Shown: piece by piece, positions 17,141-23,901 of the stretch
How the letters are laid out: every line of letters starts with the position of its first letter
Position numbering within the stretch: position 1 is the first letter of the stretch
Assembly (NCBI GenBank): GCA_029243605.1
Contig: JAQWRT010000093.1
Span: forward strand, 1 to 33,794
Length of the DNA stretch: 33,794 bases
Source of the DNA: Myxococcota bacterium
GTDB taxonomy: Bacteria; Myxococcota_A; UBA9160; UBA4427
Reading direction: 5' to 3'
Position numbers and translations under genes: made by a program
The notes under the pieces: model-generated
The model's database searches: none
What the model saw: only the letters and a program-made list of their open reading frames with translations
Told to the model about the DNA's origin: nothing

Positions 17141-18301
17141 ATGACCCGAGCCTATTCGATCAGCGTCGAAGACGTCACCGCCGAACGCGAGCGCGTCAAT
17201 CAGGACCTCTCCCAGGTCGATGTTTCCCGAGTGATTCATCTCGACGAACTCGAGCTCGCCGAGATGGGCGTACGAGACGTTCGCTTGCGAATTCTGGCGG
17301 TCTCCGCCGAGCATAATGTCGACCACGCTGCCCTGGCGGATACGGTGAATATTGCTGAATTGCGCGGGGGTAAGATCTACCCCGGAAATTCTGCTCTGGG
17401 CGAAGTCGTCGCTGTTGGGGGCGATGTGACCCGCTTCAAGCCGGGCGATATCGTCATCACGCATTGCAACGGAGAGCCCGATCGCTTTGGGTTTCCGAAG
17501 GTGATCTGGGCCTATGACAAGCCCGACTCCACGGGTTGGTATGCCGAAGAAGCCGTGGTGGCAGACTGGCAGATCGTGCCGGCTCCTCTGGAGTGTGGCC
17601 TGAACCTTTGGGAGATCGCCGCGCTACCGCTGCGGGCACCCACGGCCTATCACCTCTGGCGCCGGGCCGACGGCATCTTTCGCGTGAAGGTCCCGGAAGA
17701 ACGACTGGCCCGGATGAACGTACTCGGTTTCGGCGGAGGGGTTTCGGAACTCTTCCTGATGCTCGCCCGAGCCCGGGGACACAACGCTTTTTTCTGCTCG
17801 GGAAGCCCGGAACGCCGTGCAGCACTCGAGGCCCAGGGGATCCCGGGAATCGACCAGAAGGCCTTCAATCGCTTTGCCAGCCGGGGAGACAGCAAGGCTT
17901 TCGTCAAGGAAGTTCGCAGTCTGACCGGAGGCGAAGGCATGCACGTGGTCTGCGACATGCTCCGTGGGCCGATCTTCGATGCGGGTTTCGCCGCCGCGGC
18001 AAGAGAGGGCGTGATCGTCAGCGCGGGATGGCAGCTCACCCGGGACGTTGGGTACAACTCCGCCGCCGCGTCGATCAAGCAAATTACCCTGGACCACACC
18101 CACTACGAGACCCTCGAAGGCGTCGAAGCCGCCACCGAACTCTACGGTTCGGTGTTCAAGCCGACGATTCACTCGGAAATCTACGATTTTGAGGACCTCC
18201 CCCGGGCCATGGTGGAGATGCACGAAAACACCCAGACTGGGATTCCCATTATTCGCGTGGCCCGCGACATGCCCGACTCCGTCGCGGCCCTGATTCCGTA
18301 G
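17141..18301 (+). CDS. Medium-chain (MDR) NAD(P)-dependent oxidoreductase, zinc-free type
   Basis: The 386-residue protein has the MDR two-domain layout: a GroES-like N-part (VRLRILAVSAEHNVDH...GEVVAVGGDVTRFKPGD) and a Rossmann C-part with the unusual glycine motif GFGGGVSE. No cysteine cluster for a structural zinc is visible, and the Cys/His catalytic zinc set is not evident, so it resembles quinone-oxidoreductase or enoyl reductase branches rather than a zinc ADH. The substrate is unknown. CCAGGAG precedes the ATG at good spacing. A TAGTTT hexamer (17097-17102) about 39 bases upstream might be its -10. A crotonase-fold gene follows after 240 bp. Confidence 0.82.
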   Translation: MTRAYSISVEDVTAERERVNQDLSQVDVSRVIHLDELELAEMGVRDVRLRILAVSAEHNVDHAALADTVNIAELRGGKIYPGNSALGEVVAVGGDVTRFKPGDIVITHCNGEPDRFGFPKVIWAYDKPDSTGWYAEEAVVADWQIVPAPLECGLNLWEIAALPLRAPTAYHLWRRADGIFRVKVPEERLARMNVLGFGGGVSELFLMLARARGHNAFFCSGSPERRAALEAQGIPGIDQKAFNRFASRGDSKAFVKEVRSLTGGEGMHVVCDMLRGPIFDAGFAAAAREGVIVSAGWQLTRDVGYNSAAASIKQITLDHTHYETLEGVEAATELYGSVFKPTIHSEIYDFEDLPRAMVEMHENTQTGIPIIRVARDMPDSVAALIP

Positions 18302-18480
18302 CCCGAACCGGCTTGCCCGCTCCCGGGGCCACGGCAGCCCAACGCCTCCATGACTGAATGGATCTTCTGCCAGATGGTCGGGGACAGTGCCCATGTCACC
18401 GTGTCCATGACGACGAATTGACCCTCGCCTTTCAACCCCGAGTCTGCACCGACGACGCGGAACTCGCGAGTCTGGCCCAT
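18181..18480 (-). CDS. Doubtful minus-strand ORF in the MDR–crotonase gap
   Basis: A 99-residue frame starts at the ATG at 18480. Its first ~60 residues fill the otherwise empty gap and read like real protein (GEGQFVVMDTVTW, PTIWQKIHSVMEALG). Its last ~40 codons run antisense to the end of the MDR gene and look like shadow. I recognise no family. It could be a decayed gene remnant or chance coding in GC-rich DNA. Confidence 0.2.
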   Translation of the reverse strand: MGQTREFRVVGADSGLKGEGQFVVMDTVTWALSPTIWQKIHSVMEALGCRGPGSGQAGSGYGIRAATESGMSRATRIMGIPVWVFSCISTMARGRSSKS

Positions 18481-18540
18481 CGGATCAGACCGTCGCTCCG
18501 CTAGGCGCAGAACTCGGCGAGCCAAGAGGAGAGCAAGGAA

Positions 18541-19368
18541 ATGGACTATCAGGACATCCTCTTCGAGCAGGAATCGGGCGTCGTCACGCTCACCCTGAAC
18601 CGCCCGGAGCATATGAACACGTTCAGCGGGCGCATGGGCAGCGAGCTGAGTGATGCCTATCGGCGCTGCGATGAAGACGACTCGGTCCGGGCCGTCGTCC
18701 TGACCGGAGCCGGTCAGGCCTTTTGCGCCGGAGCGGACATGACCGCGGGCTCCGAGACCTTTGCGAGCCAGGCCCACGACGCCGGCTTCAGCTCGTCTCC
18801 CTTGGAGCGGCCCGCCTGGGAGGTGCGCAAGCCCGTGATCGCCGCGCTCAACGGGCACGCGATCGGGATCGGTCTGAACTTGGCCCTTCAATGCGATCTG
18901 CGCTTCGTGGCCCAGGATGGGAAATACGGGGTCCTCCAAGTCCGCCGGGGGGTGATGCCCGACTGCCAGGCGCATTGGACCCTTCCGCGTCTGGTGGGGA
19001 TGGCCAAGGCGGCGGATATCCTTCTCACGGGTCGAAAATTCCAGGGCGAGGAGGCCGTGCGTCTGGGGATTGCCAGCCTGAGCCTGCCCCGGGCGGAAGT
19101 TCTTCCCCATGCCCTGGGCGTGGCCCGGGAAATCGCCGAAAAGACCGCGCCGATCTCGGTGGCCGTCACCAAAAAATTGCTCTGGCAGAGCTCTTCGTTG
19201 GGGCCGGACCAGGTCGAGCGCTACGAAACCCAACTCCACCATCACCTGATGGGCCATCCCGATGCGGCCGAAGGGGTGATGGCTTTTCTCGAGAGGCGCC
19301 CGCCCCGGTGGACCGGAACCCTCAGCGAGGATTGGCCCGAGTGGCCCGATTCCGAGGAGTCGGACTGA
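18541..19368 (+). CDS. Crotonase-fold protein (enoyl-CoA hydratase/isomerase superfamily) lacking hydratase glutamates
   Basis: A 275-residue crotonase-fold protein. It has the oxyanion-hole motif FCAGADM (61-67), the second GHAIGIG loop (105-111) and the usual CD-RFVAQDGKYG and LLTGRKFQGEEAVRLGI segments, so it should bind an acyl-CoA. By alignment to rat mitochondrial hydratase, the catalytic Glu positions E144 and E164 are occupied by N113 and Q133. Ordinary water addition is therefore unlikely. An isomerase, hydrolase, decarboxylase or C-C lyase reaction is more plausible. AGGAG precedes the ATG. It lies between the MDR and a PLP lyase-like gene on the same strand. Confidence 0.9.
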   Translation: MDYQDILFEQESGVVTLTLNRPEHMNTFSGRMGSELSDAYRRCDEDDSVRAVVLTGAGQAFCAGADMTAGSETFASQAHDAGFSSSPLERPAWEVRKPVIAALNGHAIGIGLNLALQCDLRFVAQDGKYGVLQVRRGVMPDCQAHWTLPRLVGMAKAADILLTGRKFQGEEAVRLGIASLSLPRAEVLPHALGVAREIAEKTAPISVAVTKKLLWQSSSLGPDQVERYETQLHHHLMGHPDAAEGVMAFLERRPPRWTGTLSEDWPEWPDSEESD

Positions 19369-19427
19369 TCTCGGAACCCGGGGGCGCGTCTCGGGTCCCG
19401 GGAGCGGCGATCCGCCGCCGCCTGCTT

Positions 19428-19433
19428 TAGGCT
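19428..19433 (+). promoter_or_regulatory. Putative -10 element for a leaderless decarboxylase transcript
   Basis: TAGGCT (in CCTGCTTTAGGCT) ends exactly six bases before the ATG at 19440, and no Shine-Dalgarno is present. The arrangement matches that before the PHP-domain gene. No convincing -35 box. Confidence 0.35.
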
Positions 19434-19439
19434 CGCGGG

Positions 19440-20693
19440 ATGGAAGAATTCCGAGGCAAGCTGCCCGAACACGGCCGTGACTGGGACGCCCTCCGCGCGC
19501 ACATGGAGAGCCTGCGCGAGGGAGACGCCGATTGGCGCAACGCGCGCACCGCGGTCTATATCTTCAACGCCGGCGAGGAAGTCTCGCGCGTCGCCCGGGA
19601 AGCCTATGCCCTCTACCAGGCGGAGAACGGCCTGGGCCCTCTGGCGTTTCCCAGCCTGAAGCGGATGGAGGACGAGGTTGTCGGCATTGGTCTGGATCTA
19701 CTCCACGGCCCCGCCGGCGGATGCGGAAATATGACCGCCGGGGGCAGTGAGAGCATCCTGATGGCGGTGAAGACCTGCCGGGATCAGGCGGCGGCGAAGG
19801 GGCGCAACGTCGTGGGGGCCCGAGTGGTGGTGCCCGCCTCGGCCCACCTCGCCTTCGACAAAGCCTGCCATTACCTGGGCCTGGAAATCGTTCGGGTCCC
19901 GCTGGCCGCGGATTACCGGGCCGACCCGGAAGCGATCGCCGAGGCCCTCGACGACACGACTCTGATGATCGTGGGATCCGCGCCCTGTTTCCCCTACGGG
20001 TTGATCGATCCCATTGAGCGCCTCTCGGATCTCGCTCTGGAAGCGGGGGTATGGCTCCACGTGGACGCTTGCGTGGGCGGCTACTTCGCGCCCTTCGCGC
20101 GGATGAACGGGGTCGATGTTCCCCCCTTTGATTTCGAGTTGCCCGGTGTGGCCTCGATCTCGGCGGATCTTCACAAATACGGCTACGCCGCCAAGGGCGC
20201 CTCGACGATCTTCCACCGCAGCGAGGAGCAGCGCGAGTTTCAGGTCTTTGAAAGCGGCAACTGGCCTGGGGGCCATATGCGGACCCCCACAGCAGCGGGT
20301 ACCCGACCGGGGGGAGCCATTGCGAGTGCTTGGGCCGTTCTCCACGCTCTGGGCGTCGAGGGCTACCGGGAGAAGGCCCGAATCGTGTGCGAGACCCGGG
20401 CGCGGATGATGGCTGCCATCGACGCCCTGCCCGATTTCAGAACTTATGGAGAGCCCAAACTGGGGCTCTTTCTCTTCGGCTCCGAAACTCTCGACCCCTT
20501 TAAGGTCTATGGCCGTTTGCTCGCCCGGGGTTGGTTCAGCGGCGTGGTGACCGAACCCAAGGCCATCCACCAGATGCTTTCCCCCGCCCATGCAGCGGTG
20601 GTGGACGACTATCTAGCGGATCTGGAGGCCGCGGCGGAGGAGGTCCGAAACGGAGGCGAAGGGGTGGCTCCGACCTCGCCCCGTTACGCCTGA
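19440..20693 (+). CDS. Group II PLP-dependent decarboxylase/lyase, sphingosine-1-phosphate-lyase-like
   Basis: The 417-residue fold-I PLP enzyme has TAGGSES (99-105) for the phosphate pocket, SAHLAF (H136, ring stacking), HVDACVGGY (D209 to the pyridine nitrogen) and SADLHKYGYAAKG with the Schiff-base lysine K246. The DACVGGY and HKYG(Y)AxKG motifs are those of sphingosine-1-phosphate lyase and its bacterial relatives rather than glutamate or aromatic decarboxylases. It could cleave long-chain-base phosphates or decarboxylate an amino acid. No transmembrane helix is present, so it is a soluble form. The start ATG at 19440 has no ribosome binding site but a -10-like TAGGCT immediately upstream. 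It lies 71 bp after the crotonase-fold gene. Confidence 0.88.
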   Translation: MEEFRGKLPEHGRDWDALRAHMESLREGDADWRNARTAVYIFNAGEEVSRVAREAYALYQAENGLGPLAFPSLKRMEDEVVGIGLDLLHGPAGGCGNMTAGGSESILMAVKTCRDQAAAKGRNVVGARVVVPASAHLAFDKACHYLGLEIVRVPLAADYRADPEAIAEALDDTTLMIVGSAPCFPYGLIDPIERLSDLALEAGVWLHVDACVGGYFAPFARMNGVDVPPFDFELPGVASISADLHKYGYAAKGASTIFHRSEEQREFQVFESGNWPGGHMRTPTAAGTRPGGAIASAWAVLHALGVEGYREKARIVCETRARMMAAIDALPDFRTYGEPKLGLFLFGSETLDPFKVYGRLLARGWFSGVVTEPKAIHQMLSPAHAAVVDDYLADLEAAAEEVRNGGEGVAPTSPRYA

Positions 20694-20709
20694 GCCCGTC
20701 GGGCCGGAA

Positions 20710-21306
20710 TCAGTCGTTGCTCCAAACGATGGAAAGAGTGAACTGGTGGGTGTTGAGGTTGATAGACGGCCCACCCGCGGGCTCGAGCAGAGCCTGCCGG
20801 AACATGTACCGGGGTCCCAGGGCCAGAGTCGAGGTGACTTGGTATTCGAGGCCGGCGCCCGCGCCCCAGGCGAAGCCCCATTCCACTTCATCGGCCTGGG
20901 AGAACCGGGCCGAGCCCAGACTTGCGCCGATGTAGGGATGCAGTTTCGAGGTCCGCGAGAAGTTGCCGATCCAGACCGCCGTCTGGAGATCAAAGCGGGA
21001 GTTGCTCATGGAGGACCCAGGAACGTCAAATTGGTTGTACCCCAGCATTACGACGTCCCACCGGACGCGTTCGGAGAACGTGACCCCTGCCGCAGCATCC
21101 AAGCCGAAGCCCCAATAACCCGGTCCGCTTGATCCGTTGACCGCGAAATTGGTCCGACCCGCCCCGAGTCCGAGTTGCAGGTAGCCGGAAGAGTCGGAAT
21201 CGGAACCGTTATCCGACGGGATGGAGCCCTGGGCCCAGGCGGAGGCTGCCGGAAGAACGAGAATAAGGACGAGAACTCCGATGGCGGCGACGAGTCTTCT
21301 CTTCAC
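20710..21306 (-). CDS. Outer-membrane beta-barrel protein (OmpW/OmpA-barrel-like)
   Basis: A 198-residue exported protein with a clear signal peptide (MKRRL, then a hydrophobic core, cleavage after ASAWA). The mature part consists of alternating amphipathic strands (YLQLGLGAGR, WGFGLDAAAGV, HPYIGASLG, WGAGAGLEY, LALGPRYMF) and ends with a beta-signal-like HQFTLSIVW strand. It fits an eight-stranded outer-membrane barrel of the 'opacity/OmpW-like' type. The role is unknown. It starts with GTG, with GAGAGG about eight bases before. It lies 132 bp downstream of the metal permease on the same strand, so the two may be cotranscribed. Confidence 0.82.
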   Translation of the reverse strand: MKRRLVAAIGVLVLILVLPAASAWAQGSIPSDNGSDSDSSGYLQLGLGAGRTNFAVNGSSGPGYWGFGLDAAAGVTFSERVRWDVVMLGYNQFDVPGSSMSNSRFDLQTAVWIGNFSRTSKLHPYIGASLGSARFSQADEVEWGFAWGAGAGLEYQVTSTLALGPRYMFRQALLEPAGGPSINLNTHQFTLSIVWSND

Positions 21307-21438
21307 GTGGATTGCCTCTCCTATGGGCGAGCCCCGATCATCGGGCGCGGTGAAAGCCTCGCATCTCCCCTGGCCTTCGGCAACGGAGAGCCCGGGCTAA
21401 AGCGAATTCCCCCCGGCTGGCCTTCCCTCGCTCGGGAC

Positions 21439-23313
21439 TTAGTGGTCGTGGGAATGGGTGTGGTCGTGCCCGCCGCCGAACATGTCGCCGAGGGTCGCGA
21501 GCCAGGTGCGCAGGCCGTTCCGCCAAATCGCGCGTAAGAGGAAGGCGACCAGTACCGCCGTCGCCAGCCCGGATAAGGGAGAATGCGCGTGCTCGGCGGC
21601 GAGATCGGCCTGGGAGAGGACCGCCTCGAGTCCCAGGGCGTTGGCCCCGAATGAAAAAGCCCACACCGAAGCGATCAGAGCGAGAAGGCCCATCCATGCC
21701 GCTCGGGCCCCGTAGGCCCGGCGGAGGAAGCCCACCGTCGCCAAATTTGTCGCGGGGCCCAGTAGCAGGCCGGCGAGTACGGCCCCCGACGAAAACCCCT
21801 TTCCGATGAGGACCGCGGCGAGGGGCGTGGCCGCCGCCGCACACACGTAGCTGGGAACTGCCACCAGGGAGACGATGAAGATATCGAGGCCCGATCCCGA
21901 CCACCCGCTGGCCGCTCCGGCGGGCAATGCCGCCTGGGTATAGGCGGCAAGAATGAGTCCGACCAGGGTAAAGGGACCCACGTGATGCAGGAGTTCGTCG
22001 AAGTGGTCGAGCACCCGGCGCGCGACACCGTCGCGATGGGAGCCCGGAGCGACGGGTTCCTCCCGGTGGATCCCGGTCTCAGGCCTCGGGGAGAAGCGGG
22101 CCAGAACGAGCGCCGCCACGATGGCCACGGCGAGGGCCGCTCCGAGCCGCACCAGCGCGAAGGGCCACCCAAGGAAGCGAACCGTCAAGGCGAAACTCTC
22201 GACTCCGAGTTCGGGGGTGGCGAGCAAGAAGGCGACGACCAGAGCGGGACCCGCGCCCCGGGTACGCAGGGACTCGGCCAAGGGGAGGACCCCGCAAGCA
22301 CAGATCGGCAGGGGCGCGCCCACCACCGCACCTCGGATGGCTTGACGCAGGGAGTTGCCGCCCTGCAGCCAGCCCCCGGAGATGCGTCCGCCGAAGGTCT
22401 GGAGCAATGCGGCCAAGACCAGGCCGATTAAGAGAACCGGCGCGGTTTCCAGGGACAATTCAAAGAGCGCCGAGAAGATCTCGGGGCGCAGGTCGGTGCC
22501 CAGGGTCCCCCCATGTCCGTGTCCGTGCTCGTGGGCACCCCCAGCGGCCAGGAGCACTAGGCCGATCCCCGCCGCGATGGCCGCCATGTCGGCCAGCCGG
22601 CCCGGTAGATCCCGGGGCGCCTCGGCTCGCCAATCGTGTCCAATGACATGCAGTAAAAGCCCGCTGGCCAGGGCGAGGATCCAGGGCTCCCCACTCGCCA
22701 TGATATCCGCGGGGGTGGCCCCGACGACGAGCACGCCCAGGACCGTGGCGGTAGCGACCCCGGCGGCGCGCAGGATCGCCTGGCGCACGCTGTAGCGGTC
22801 GGCGTAGGCGAGGACTAAGACCCCGGTGATGGGCACCGTATGCGCGGCGATCGCCACCAGGCCTCCCACCTCGACGACACCGCTATGCCCCAGGCCTCCA
22901 AAAAGGCCCAGAGCCATACCGTCGGCCAACTTGTGCGCGAGAAGCCCGATATAGCCCAACTCGACGGCCACCCAGGAGGCATCCCGTCCGGTCCCGGGCC
23001 CCTGCCCTGGGCGCTGAGCCCGGTTGCGAACGAGACGTTCGAAACCCGCGGGGGCGACGAGACCGATGCCGAAGACCAGCAGGGCCCACAGTCCCACCTG
23101 GCTCATGGCCGCGGGCAGGAGCTGAGCGAGGACAACCACGCCCGCAGCGACCAGGGCGAACGTGCGGACCGGCTCGAGCCAGCGACGACTGCGGGTGCCG
23201 AGTAGGACGACGGCAGTTCCCGCCGCTACGGATCCTACGGACACGGCCAAGGCGAGCCACACGATTTCGTTCCCCCATTCGTGTCGTGCCGAACCGACCA
23301 CCGGACCCAGCAA
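21439..23313 (-). CDS. ZIP-like domain fused to SO_0444/DUF318-type metal permease
   Basis: A 624-residue polytopic membrane protein with two transporter modules. Residues 15-260 form about eight helices with ZIP-like signatures HKLADGMA (127-134) and HTVPITG (158-164), resembling the metal-binding HNxxDG and HExPHE helices of ZIP transporters. A His linker HEHGHGHGG (261-269) follows. Residues about 275-605 match the DUF318/SO_0444 Cu/Zn efflux permease family, with CACGVLPLAESLRTRGAG (338-355), VPSYVCAAAATPLAA and LLLGPATN (517-523). The tail HDHTHSHDH (616-624) is again His-rich. It probably moves Zn, Cu or a similar metal; direction is uncertain. The start is uncertain (TTG at 23313 or GTG at 23301; no nearby ATG, no clear ribosome binding site). 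Confidence 0.88.
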   Translation of the reverse strand: MLGPVVGSARHEWGNEIVWLALAVSVGSVAAGTAVVLLGTRSRRWLEPVRTFALVAAGVVVLAQLLPAAMSQVGLWALLVFGIGLVAPAGFERLVRNRAQRPGQGPGTGRDASWVAVELGYIGLLAHKLADGMALGLFGGLGHSGVVEVGGLVAIAAHTVPITGVLVLAYADRYSVRQAILRAAGVATATVLGVLVVGATPADIMASGEPWILALASGLLLHVIGHDWRAEAPRDLPGRLADMAAIAAGIGLVLLAAGGAHEHGHGHGGTLGTDLRPEIFSALFELSLETAPVLLIGLVLAALLQTFGGRISGGWLQGGNSLRQAIRGAVVGAPLPICACGVLPLAESLRTRGAGPALVVAFLLATPELGVESFALTVRFLGWPFALVRLGAALAVAIVAALVLARFSPRPETGIHREEPVAPGSHRDGVARRVLDHFDELLHHVGPFTLVGLILAAYTQAALPAGAASGWSGSGLDIFIVSLVAVPSYVCAAAATPLAAVLIGKGFSSGAVLAGLLLGPATNLATVGFLRRAYGARAAWMGLLALIASVWAFSFGANALGLEAVLSQADLAAEHAHSPLSGLATAVLVAFLLRAIWRNGLRTWLATLGDMFGGGHDHTHSHDH

Positions 23314-23628
23314 CGCGTGGGCAGTTTGATCGGGTGGGGGTTTCGACGCAAGGGCAAACGCCCCTGCTGGAGGCAGAGCTTTCCCCGGGCTGGCTCCGCC
23401 CCACCGACGCAGAATTCGAAACGTAGGGGACCGTTGACCGGTTCATATCGACCAGAGTTGCCGTCTCTGGAGCCCTGAGCTGGGGCCTCGCGGTCAGAGG
23501 AGCCCCGTACGGGCTTGGCACGCCCCATGCATTAAGAAGCTATGGACAAACGCTCTGAGTTCAAAATAGTTCGAGCGCACCCCGGAGGCTCCGGCGGGCA
23601 TTGAACATAGGCAGTGGGGGGGAACCGA
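23314..23628. other. Divergent intergenic region, permease / small ORF
   Basis: These 315 bases separate the divergent permease gene and a small plus-strand ORF. I see no tRNA and no riboswitch that I can name. AT-richer patches near 23520-23575 are candidate promoter DNA, and several GC-rich short inverted repeats are present. Because the permease start is uncertain, part of it could belong to that gene. Confidence 0.4.
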
Positions 23629-23901
23629 ATGGCCAAGCAGGAAGACAACACCGAATTCGACGAATATTCCCGCGGGATGATGGCGGCGCTCACCGACGCA
23701 CTTTCGCTCCTGGCCTCGACGGGGCCTCAGGTGACCATCGCCGCGGCGGACATGCCCGCGCCTTCCGCCGCCGACCGTTTCACTCGGGGCCGCAGAGCGG
23801 GCTGGGACCGGGCGGCGCTCATTATACGAGCCGCCCAGGCGAGCTCGCTTATGTCGCCTCCGCCTCCGCTTCGCCGGGATCTGCCGGGGACGCTGCCTTA
23901 G
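23629..23901 (+). CDS. Small hypothetical protein
   Basis: A 90-codon frame starting at ATG 23629, with GGGGGGAA just upstream as a possible ribosome binding site. The peptide is acidic at the N-terminus (KQEDNTEFDEY), then predicted helical (MMAALTDALSLLA, GWDRAALIIRAAQ), with a Pro-rich end. It has no recognisable family and no signal peptide. Its last 53 bases overlap the 3' end of the convergent flavoprotein gene. It may be real, as codon third positions are GC-rich, but it could also be chance. Confidence 0.4.
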   Translation: MAKQEDNTEFDEYSRGMMAALTDALSLLASTGPQVTIAAADMPAPSAADRFTRGRRAGWDRAALIIRAAQASSLMSPPPPLRRDLPGTLP

